Made by a program: the position numbers and the translations under genes
Assembly (NCBI GenBank): GCA_040757455.1
Contig: JBFLXE010000089.1
Location: 1-11,020, forward strand
Reading direction: 5' to 3'
Length of the DNA stretch: 11,020 bases
Origin: Kmv42 sp040757455
Lineage (GTDB): Bacteria > Nitrospirota > Thermodesulfovibrionia > Thermodesulfovibrionales > SM23-35
The notes under the pieces: model-generated
Told to the model about the DNA's origin: nothing
The model's input: the letters and a program-made list of their open reading frames with translations, nothing else
The model's database searches: none
Shown here: positions 5,542-11,020 of the stretch, one piece after another
Layout: the number at the start of each line of letters is the position of its first letter
Position numbering within the stretch: position 1 is the stretch's first letter

Positions 5542-6546
5542 ATGAGTTTCGGGCTTTCTTTGTGGCTTTCTTTTTTTACAATTGCTGTGTTGGTTTTAAT
5601 CGCATTCTTCGGTGCTGGGATAGCGCATTTGAACTATCTATTTGGCGTTGTTATCCCCTATGTCGCCTTTGCTATATTTATTGCAGGAATCATTTATCGG
5701 GTTCTGAACTGGGCGGCAAGCCCTGTGCCATTCCGAATCCCTACCACCGGAGGGCAGCAGAAATCATTGCCGTGGATAAAACAGAATAAGATTGATAATC
5801 CTTCTACAGGACTCGGCGCTTTTGTCAGGATGGTCTTTGAGGTGCTCCTTTTCCGTTCTCTTTTCAGGAATATGAGAACTGAATTGAGAGCAGGACCAAA
5901 GCTTGCTTATGCATCCTCAAAATGGCTCTGGATATCAGCATTGGCATTCCACTATGCCTTCCTTGTTATTTTAATCAGACACCTGAGGCTCTTCATTGAG
6001 CCAGTTCCATATCTTGTGAAAATCGTTGAGAAACTTGATTCCTTTTTCCAGGTTTGGGCGCCTTTGCTTTACTTAACCGACATAGCTCTTATAGCAGCGG
6101 TGACGTATCTCTTCCTAAGAAGGGTTTTTATCCCGCAAATGAGATATATCTCACTTCCAGCAGACTATTTCCCTCTCTTTCTTATTCTTAGCATCGGAGT
6201 TACAGGAGTACTCATGAGGTATTTCTACAAGGTGAATGTGGTTGGCATCAAAGAACTGACAATGGGATTAATCAATTTTAATCCTGTCATCCCCGAAGGT
6301 ATCGGGGTTCTATTTTACATTCATCTGTTTCTTGTCAGCACACTTTTTGCCTATTTTCCTTTCAGCAAGCTCACGCATATGGCAGGGGTCTTTCTCAGCC
6401 CTACAAGAAACATAGCTAACAACAACAGGATGAAAATGCATGTAAATCCCTGGAATTACCCGGTCAAGGTTCATACATATGAGGAATATGAAGATCACTA
6501 CAGAGAATTTATGAAAGATGCTGGAATACCAGTAGAAAAGGAGTAG
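5542..6546 (+). CDS. dsrM: DsrM: membrane cytochrome b subunit of DsrMKJOP (334 aa)
   Basis: DsrM is the NarI-like integral membrane subunit that binds b hemes and exchanges electrons with the menaquinone pool, passing them to DsrK. I see about six hydrophobic segments (roughly 8-27, 33-53, 127-149, 172-192, 207-228 and 253-274). Candidate heme-ligating histidines are H137 and H147 in the third segment (AFHYAF, IRHLR), H261 in FYIHLF and H279 in KLTHMAG. The hydrophilic stretch 55-125 between segments 2 and 3 is a cytoplasmic or periplasmic loop, and the C-terminal tail after 285 is polar. The ATG at 5542 follows GAGGTG (5529-5534). The dsrM stop overlaps the dsrK ribosome binding site region, with a gap of 4 bp, so the two are tightly coupled. 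NarI-type homology and operon position make the call secure. Confidence 0.95.
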   Translation: MSFGLSLWLSFFTIAVLVLIAFFGAGIAHLNYLFGVVIPYVAFAIFIAGIIYRVLNWAASPVPFRIPTTGGQQKSLPWIKQNKIDNPSTGLGAFVRMVFEVLLFRSLFRNMRTELRAGPKLAYASSKWLWISALAFHYAFLVILIRHLRLFIEPVPYLVKIVEKLDSFFQVWAPLLYLTDIALIAAVTYLFLRRVFIPQMRYISLPADYFPLFLILSIGVTGVLMRYFYKVNVVGIKELTMGLINFNPVIPEGIGVLFYIHLFLVSTLFAYFPFSKLTHMAGVFLSPTRNIANNNRMKMHVNPWNYPVKVHTYEEYEDHYREFMKDAGIPVEKE

Positions 6547-6550
6547 AATT

Positions 6551-8161
6551 ATGGCGCAAAAACCGGAAGAACTTTCGAAGATTGATTATAAGCCACCTAA
6601 AACAGCATGGATGGATACCCCGGCTGAATTGAGAAAAGGTATGTTCTGCTGGGGTAATAAGGAAAAAAGCCTTAAGACTGTTGGCTTCCCGAATGTGAGG
6701 GCATGGTCGGTAGCCGATGAAGACTGGAAACTACCCGAAAACTGGAAAGAGATATTCTTGGAAGGATTAAAGGAAAGGATTAGTAAATACCGTTCCTTCA
6801 AGCTCTTTTTAGATATCTGTGTGAGGTGCGGTGCCTGTGCCGACAAGTGCCATTACTTTATCGGCGGAGGAGACCCAAAGAACATGCCTGTCCTGAGGGC
6901 AGAGCTCCTCAGGTCTATATATAGACAATATTTCACAACACCCGGAAAGGTCCTAGGAAAGATTGCTGGTGGAAGAGAACTTACATATCAGGTGCTTAAA
7001 GAACTATGGTACTATGCATATCAATGCACCGAGTGCCGCCGATGTTCACTCTTTTGCCCTTATGGCATTGATACTGCTGAAATCACAATACTGGTTCGGG
7101 AACTTACCAATCTCCTTGGTCTGAACATTGAGTGGATTGCAGGACCTGTTGCAAACTGCTATATGACCGGGAATCACATGGGCCTCCTTCCACATACGCT
7201 TAGAGATACCGTTGATTCATTTCAGGCAGATTTAGAGACCATAACGGGCGTTAAAGTGAATTATTCTTTTAATAGAAAAGGAGCCGAGATCCTCTTTGTG
7301 AATCCTTCAGGTGAATACTTCGATCCCAATGGCAATATTACTTTCATGGGGTACATGCTGTTATTCCACGAGATCGGACTTGACGTCACACTAAGTACTT
7401 ATACTTCTGAGGGAGGAAACTTCGGATTTTTCACCTCGAATGAGATGGCAAAAAGGCTTCATTCAAAGATATATGCCGAGGCAAAGAGGTTGAAGGTAAA
7501 ATGGATCCTTGGAGGGGAATGTGGACATATGTGGAGGGTGTGGCATCAGTACCATAATACATGGTTTGGGCCCGTGGACTTTCTTGAAGAGCCTGTTTCA
7601 CCTATAACAGGTACTAAATTCGAAAATGCAAAATCAAACAAAATAGTCCATATCATTGAGTTTACGTCTGATTTAATAAAAAACGGGAAAATTAAACTGG
7701 ATCCAAAGAGAAACGACAACTATATAGTGACCTTTCATGACTCCTGTAATGTTGCCAGGGGAATGGGGATGTTTGAAGAGCCGCGGTATGTCATCAAGAA
7801 TGCATGCAATAATTTCTATGAGATGCCGGCAAATACCATCAGGGAGAATACATTCTGCTGCGGGAGTGGCTCGGGCTTGAATGCATCGGAAAATATGGAG
7901 CTGAGGTTGAGGGGAGCTTTTCCGAGGGGAAATGCATTGAAATATGTCCGTGAGAAATTCGGGGTAAACACACTTGCCAATATCTGTCAAATAGACAGGG
8001 CAGCCCTTCAGACCCTTGCGGATTACTGGGTTCCTGGTGTGGCTATTAGGGGTGTTCATGAGCTGGTTGGGAATGCCCTGGTAATGAAGGGTGAGAAGGA
8101 AAGGACAACCGATTTAAGAGGTGAACCTCTCCCCGGGAAGGAGGCTAAAGAAAATGTATGA
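6551..8161 (+). CDS. dsrK: DsrK: HdrD-like iron-sulfur subunit of DsrMKJOP (536 aa)
   Basis: DsrK is the cytoplasmic catalytic subunit related to heterodisulfide reductase HdrD and is thought to reduce the DsrC trisulfide. Two [4Fe-4S] motifs are present: C90/C93/C96/C100 and C159/C162/C165/C169. The following CCG-type region retains C399 (HDSCN), C436-C437 (CCGSG) and C479 (NICQID), which would hold a non-cubane [4Fe-4S] site. The earlier CCG half is degenerate, with GGECGHMW (C324) its only cysteine. There is no membrane segment, so it attaches through DsrM. AAAGGAG at 6537-6543 precedes the ATG. Its last 8 bases overlap dsrJ. Full length for the family. The fifth CCG cysteine is replaced by D482; I believe this is a DsrK family trait but could not verify it. 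Confidence 0.97.
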   Translation: MAQKPEELSKIDYKPPKTAWMDTPAELRKGMFCWGNKEKSLKTVGFPNVRAWSVADEDWKLPENWKEIFLEGLKERISKYRSFKLFLDICVRCGACADKCHYFIGGGDPKNMPVLRAELLRSIYRQYFTTPGKVLGKIAGGRELTYQVLKELWYYAYQCTECRRCSLFCPYGIDTAEITILVRELTNLLGLNIEWIAGPVANCYMTGNHMGLLPHTLRDTVDSFQADLETITGVKVNYSFNRKGAEILFVNPSGEYFDPNGNITFMGYMLLFHEIGLDVTLSTYTSEGGNFGFFTSNEMAKRLHSKIYAEAKRLKVKWILGGECGHMWRVWHQYHNTWFGPVDFLEEPVSPITGTKFENAKSNKIVHIIEFTSDLIKNGKIKLDPKRNDNYIVTFHDSCNVARGMGMFEEPRYVIKNACNNFYEMPANTIRENTFCCGSGSGLNASENMELRLRGAFPRGNALKYVREKFGVNTLANICQIDRAALQTLADYWVPGVAIRGVHELVGNALVMKGEKERTTDLRGEPLPGKEAKENV

Positions 8162-8558
8162 TGGTTGGAAAGTTATACTCGGGATCATAATATTCATAGG
8201 TATAGTAACCTTTCCTATCCTTTATGACTTAGGAAAAGCTGCACCGCCCCCTCCAGAGCCGAAGATCGATACACCAGAGATTCAGAGGATGGTAGAGAAA
8301 AAATGCATTGAGCCAAAGTCGTTAATGAAGACAGAGCACATGGTCATGTTGAATGACTGGAGAGATAAGGTCGTGCGTGAAGCCCTGCAGGTTTATGTAG
8401 CCACAGATGGCAACGAATATGTTATGAGCCTTCAGAATACGTGTATGAGGTGTCATTCGAATAAGAAAAAATTCTGTGATGTATGCCATAATTATGCGGC
8501 TGTTGCGCCGTATTGTTGGGATTGTCATATCGAGCCGAAGGAGGAGGGTCAGACATGA
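8154..8558 (+). CDS. dsrJ: DsrJ: periplasmic triheme cytochrome c (134 aa)
   Basis: DsrJ is a small membrane-anchored cytochrome on the periplasmic face of DsrMKJOP. An N-terminal hydrophobic helix (about residues 6-25) forms an uncleaved signal anchor, followed by a proline-rich linker (APPPPEP, 30-36). Three CXXCH heme c sites are present: C97-H101, C108-H112 and C121-H125. C51, in KKCIEP ahead of HMVMLNDWR, corresponds to the conserved cysteine proposed in the family to give an unusual His/Cys-ligated heme. The ATG at 8154 is preferred over a longer frame from 8121 because AAGGAGG lies at 8138-8144 and the family begins with a short stretch before the anchor. It overlaps dsrK by 8 bp and dsrO by 4 bp, so the three are translationally coupled. 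Maturation requires periplasmic cytochrome c assembly. Confidence 0.96.
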   Translation: MYDGWKVILGIIIFIGIVTFPILYDLGKAAPPPPEPKIDTPEIQRMVEKKCIEPKSLMKTEHMVMLNDWRDKVVREALQVYVATDGNEYVMSLQNTCMRCHSNKKKFCDVCHNYAAVAPYCWDCHIEPKEEGQT

Positions 8559-9391
8559 GCATCAACAGAAGACAGTTCTTAAAAATAGCGGGTGCCTCTA
8601 CTTTGCTGGGACTTGGAAGTATTACAAGTATTGAACTGTTGGAGAAGGTTGAGGCTTCACAGTTGTTTAAAAAAAATCCCAAGGCTATAAAGGCAAAGAG
8701 ATGGGGAATGGTCGTTGATACGAGAAAGTTCCAGACTGAAGAGGATTATAAAAGGGTTATTGAGGCATGCCATCGGATCCATAATGTTCCTGATATGGGG
8801 AATCCAAAGGAGGAGATTAAGTGGATCTGGACAGATACCTATGAGCATGCCTTTCCAGGCCAGGAAAGTCCGTACCTATCCGGGGATATAGAACACAAGC
8901 CGCTCATAGTTCTCTGTAATCACTGCAATAATCCCCCTTGCGTAAGGGTATGTCCCACGAAGGCAACATTCAAAAGGAAAGAAGATGGGATCGTCATGAT
9001 GGACATGCATCGCTGTATCGGATGCAGATTCTGTATGGCTGGTTGCCCCTTCGGAGCGAGGAGCTTCAACTGGAGAGACCCGCGCCCATTCATCAATGAG
9101 GAAAAATCCCTGCCTTATGATACAACCTTTGCCGGTGGATCTATTAAGAAGGGCGTTCTAACGTTCCCGACAAGGATGAGAGGGGTAGTGGAAAAATGTA
9201 CTTTTTGTTATGAGAGGCTCGCTGCAGGTCTCATGCCTGCCTGTGTTGAAGCATCACAGGGAGCGTTGATTTTCGGTGATCTTAATGACCCTCATTCGGA
9301 AATAAGGGAGATGCTAAGCGCAAACTTCACCATTCGGAGAAAACCTGAACTTGGAACCGAGCCCAGTGTTTTTTACATAATAGGAGGTTAA
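8555..9391 (+). CDS. dsrO: DsrO: periplasmic Tat-exported iron-sulfur subunit (278 aa)
   Basis: DsrO is the NrfC/HybA-like ferredoxin subunit that passes electrons between DsrJ and DsrP in the periplasm. A Tat signal is clear: INRRQFLKI (3-11), a hydrophobic stretch to about 28, and a likely cleavage near VEA-S (35). Two complete [4Fe-4S] motifs are C121/C124/C129/C133 and C154/C157/C160/C164. A third cluster is served by C215, C218, C230 and C72. The other three cysteines of the first motif, and the last cysteine of the final motif (S234 here), are absent, leaving three clusters. The start at 8555 sits in the dsrJ stop (ATGA) after AAGGAGGAGGG at 8539-8549. A 14-codon longer frame from 8513 would spoil the Tat signal. 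dsrP follows after 3 bp. Confidence 0.96.
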   Translation: MSINRRQFLKIAGASTLLGLGSITSIELLEKVEASQLFKKNPKAIKAKRWGMVVDTRKFQTEEDYKRVIEACHRIHNVPDMGNPKEEIKWIWTDTYEHAFPGQESPYLSGDIEHKPLIVLCNHCNNPPCVRVCPTKATFKRKEDGIVMMDMHRCIGCRFCMAGCPFGARSFNWRDPRPFINEEKSLPYDTTFAGGSIKKGVLTFPTRMRGVVEKCTFCYERLAAGLMPACVEASQGALIFGDLNDPHSEIREMLSANFTIRRKPELGTEPSVFYIIGG

Positions 9392-9394
9392 ATC

Positions 9395-10585
9395 ATGCTT
9401 GAATTGGCGATAAAAGGGAGTCGGAAATATTGGAGTTGGGTAATCTTTTTACTTGCCGTTATAGGCGCAGGGTTTGTTTCTTACCTTTACCAATTTCGTG
9501 TTGGCCTGGGAGTAACAGGCATGAGCAGGGATGTCTCATGGGGTCTTTATATAGGTCAATTTACTTACCTTGTGGGTGTTGCTGCCTCCGCAGTTACAAT
9601 AGTCCTGCCTTATTACCTCCATAACTACAAGAAATATGGAAGGATTGCCGTTCTGGGTGAATTCGTTGCTGTTGCCAGTGTAATAATGTGTATGCTTTTC
9701 ATTTTTGTTGATCTGGGCCAGCCCCTCCGGGTGCTGAATGTTTTACTCCACCCAACTCCTAATTCGGTCATGTTCTTTGATATGCTGGTCCTTAGTGGTT
9801 ACCTCTTTCTTAATATTTTATGCGGCTGGTATGTACTGGGAGCAGAGCGAAAGGGAGTGCCACCTTCGGCCTGGATAAAACCGTTCCTGATTGTTGCGAT
9901 CTGCTGGGCCCCCTCCATTCATATTGTTACAGCATTCCTATACCAGGGTCTGCCCGGAAGACATTACTGGCTGACAGCCATTATGGCAGCAAAATTCCTT
10001 TCCTCAGCCTTTGCATCAGGTCCGTCCCTCCTGATAGTGATATCTTTAATTTTAAGAAAATTTACAAGATTCGACCCGGGCTGGGAAGCTATCCAGACTA
10101 TGGCGAAAACGTCAGCTTACTTTTTAATAGCAACTATAGCCTTTTATCTGTTTGAGGTTTTTACCGCATTCTACAGTAATATTCCGGGTCATATAGAACC
10201 CATTAAGTACCTCTTTACCGGTATCCACGGACACACAAAACTTGTCCCTGTAATGTGGATCTGTACCGCCCTGATAGCAGTTGCCCTTCCAATATTGATT
10301 ATTCCTTCGGCAAGAAGGAACGAGAGGGCCTTAGGTTTTGCAGCTGTGGCAACGTTTCTTGCGTTATGGCTTGAGAAAGGCATTAGTCTCGTTGTGGGTG
10401 GATTTGTACCCAATCCCTTTGAAAGGGTGGTTGAATACTGGCCTACAGTGCCTGAAGCTTTTATTGCCCTTGGGGTATGGGGAATTGGATTGTTTGTACT
10501 CACCATACTTTATAAGGTAGCTATCTCAGTTAAGGAAGAAGTGGTCTTTGATAAATATGGTGAAAGGCAGATTGGAGCAAAATAG
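9395..10585 (+). CDS. dsrP: DsrP: NrfD-family integral membrane subunit (396 aa)
   Basis: DsrP is a polytopic membrane protein of the NrfD/PsrC family that interacts with the quinone pool and pairs with DsrO. About ten transmembrane segments are visible (roughly 15-35, 50-72, 86-106, 127-149, 163-183, 192-219, 240-261, 283-304, 313-334 and 353-375). Polar residues within the membrane, such as the D106/Q109 pair in VDLGQP and E327/K328 in LEKGI, match positions typical of this family for quinone or proton handling (from family knowledge, not proven here). No heme or Fe-S motif is present. TAGGAGG at 9381-9387, which overlaps the end of dsrO, precedes the ATG by 7 bp. It is the last gene of the tightly packed dsrMKJOP set. 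Confidence 0.96.
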   Translation: MLELAIKGSRKYWSWVIFLLAVIGAGFVSYLYQFRVGLGVTGMSRDVSWGLYIGQFTYLVGVAASAVTIVLPYYLHNYKKYGRIAVLGEFVAVASVIMCMLFIFVDLGQPLRVLNVLLHPTPNSVMFFDMLVLSGYLFLNILCGWYVLGAERKGVPPSAWIKPFLIVAICWAPSIHIVTAFLYQGLPGRHYWLTAIMAAKFLSSAFASGPSLLIVISLILRKFTRFDPGWEAIQTMAKTSAYFLIATIAFYLFEVFTAFYSNIPGHIEPIKYLFTGIHGHTKLVPVMWICTALIAVALPILIIPSARRNERALGFAAVATFLALWLEKGISLVVGGFVPNPFERVVEYWPTVPEAFIALGVWGIGLFVLTILYKVAISVKEEVVFDKYGERQIGAK

Positions 10586-10686
10586 AATTATCGTAGCTTA
10601 TTAATAAGTGGGGAGCTCGACGATAAAGAAGAAAACCTTATGAGTTAAAATAGGGAAAGGAAAATCTTGACGGGAGGTGAACTGAA
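10586..10686. other. Spacer between dsrP and ferredoxin
   Basis: The spacer contains an inverted repeat (10588-10626), which encloses the perfect 12-bp palindrome CTTATTAATAAG. The ferredoxin ribosome binding site GGGAGGTGA (10672-10680) closes the region. No T-run terminator and no good promoter are seen, so read-through from dsrP is possible. Confidence 0.5.
10588..10626. repeat. Inverted repeat between dsrP and ferredoxin
   Basis: TTATCGT at 10588-10594 is inverted as ACGATAA at 10620-10626. Inside lies CTTATTAATAAG (10597-10608), a perfect 12-bp palindrome, and GAGCTC (10613-10618). The arrangement could fold as an mRNA hairpin affecting dsrP 3' stability, or be an operator. The function is unknown. 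Confidence 0.45.
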
Positions 10687-10872
10687 GTGGGGGTGTATCC
10701 CGTGGTAGATACTGACAAATGTGAGGGATGCGAGGAGTGCGCGAACAATTGTCCGGTTGGCGTGTTCCAGATAAAAGACGGCAAGGCAGACCCTTATCAG
10801 GCTGACTTGTGCGAAGGGTGTGAAACTTGCATAAGTGTCTGTCCAAATGGTGCAGTGACGCTGACGGGGTAG
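10687..10872 (+). CDS. Small 2x[4Fe-4S] ferredoxin (61 aa)
   Basis: This is a soluble cytoplasmic bacterial-type ferredoxin. It carries two complete CxxCxxCxxxCP motifs: C12/C15/C18/C22 and C42/C45/C48/C52. Each motif's first three cysteines and the last of its partner should bind one cluster. The length and symmetric arrangement fit the classical clostridial-type ferredoxin. The start is GTG at 10687; the GGGAGGTGA ribosome binding site (10672-10680) supports it. It follows dsrP by about 100 bp and is plausibly the electron donor or acceptor for DsrK, DsrAB or a linked enzyme. A link to the complex is inferred from location only; small ferredoxins near dsr loci are common. Confidence 0.93.
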   Translation: MGVYPVVDTDKCEGCEECANNCPVGVFQIKDGKADPYQADLCEGCETCISVCPNGAVTLTG

Positions 10873-11020
10873 CGACAAAATACGCAGTACCCTCTTAGCC
10901 CACATTATTCATAAATTTTTCATACATGAGGATTTTAAAGATTTTTGGAGTCGATCGGAGCCAATGGAAGACGAATACGCTGCAGTTTTATACCGAGTCA
11001 CGCTCTGATTTTACAAAATC
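10873..11020. other. Window tail with a partial open frame
   Basis: After the ferredoxin stop comes AT-rich sequence. A + strand frame beginning ATG at 10926 (reading MRILKIFGVDRSQWK...) stays open to the window end (31 codons). No ribosome binding site precedes it and no family is recognisable, so it may be the start of a new gene or chance. The stretch around 10900-10925 (CACATTATTCATAAATTTTT) reminds me of insertion-sequence or repeat ends in related genomes, but this is unverified. Confidence 0.3.

Noticed and set aside
7673..8059. 128-codon minus-strand ORF opposite dsrK
   Set aside because: It lies wholly antisense to a well-conserved DsrK coding region and has no recognisable features.

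Overview
This window carries most of a dissimilatory sulfur-metabolism (dsr) locus, all on the + strand. Every gene needed for the DsrC/DsrMKJOP electron-transfer branch is present: dsrC, dsrM, dsrK, dsrJ, dsrO and dsrP, followed by a small 2x[4Fe-4S] ferredoxin. Upstream lie an FmdB-type zinc-ribbon protein, a YcaO-domain protein and a cobyrinate a,c-diamide synthase-like protein (DsrN). The catalytic dsrAB genes are not in the window. Gene content (full DsrMKJOP, DsrN, ferredoxin, RsbRD-N protein), moderate-to-low GC and GGAGG-type ribosome binding sites suggest an anaerobic sulfate/sulfite-reducing bacterium, most likely Desulfobacterota or Nitrospirota (Thermodesulfovibrionia-like). The sequence alone does not settle the phylum.

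Layout: 1-207, leader with a sigma70-like promoter; 208-444, FmdB zinc ribbon; 445-738, non-coding and filled by dispersed-repeat DNA; 739-2466, YcaO protein with an unrecognised N-terminal half; 2463-4115, dsrN, joined to ycaO by an ATGA stop/start overlap; 4116-4346, AT-rich leader with a candidate promoter and hairpin; 4347-4682, dsrC; 4683-4970, hairpins and a 129-bp MITE-like element with 15-bp inverted ends; 4971-5522, stand-alone RsbRD N-terminal-domain protein; 5542-10585, dsrMKJOP with overlaps or very short gaps; 10586-10686, short spacer with an inverted repeat; 10687-10872, ferredoxin; 10873-11020, tail with an ORF running off the end.

How the genes fit together: by family knowledge, DsrC carries the sulfite-derived sulfur as a trisulfide between its two C-terminal cysteines. 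DsrMKJOP links membrane quinol and periplasmic electrons to reduction of that trisulfide, with DsrK as the cytoplasmic HdrD-like subunit. DsrN probably amidates siroheme for DsrAB. The YcaO protein is the least explained member. It belongs to an ATP-dependent amide-activating family, and its translational coupling to dsrN suggests a cofactor or protein modification role in the Dsr pathway that I cannot match to a described system.

Points of special interest: the ycaO-dsrN pair; two unrelated dispersed-repeat sequences carried in frame inside dsrN; exactly complementary cysteine losses in DsrO that remove one Fe-S cluster and leave three; a similarly reduced cysteine set in DsrK; and a hairpin that spans the dsrC stop codon.
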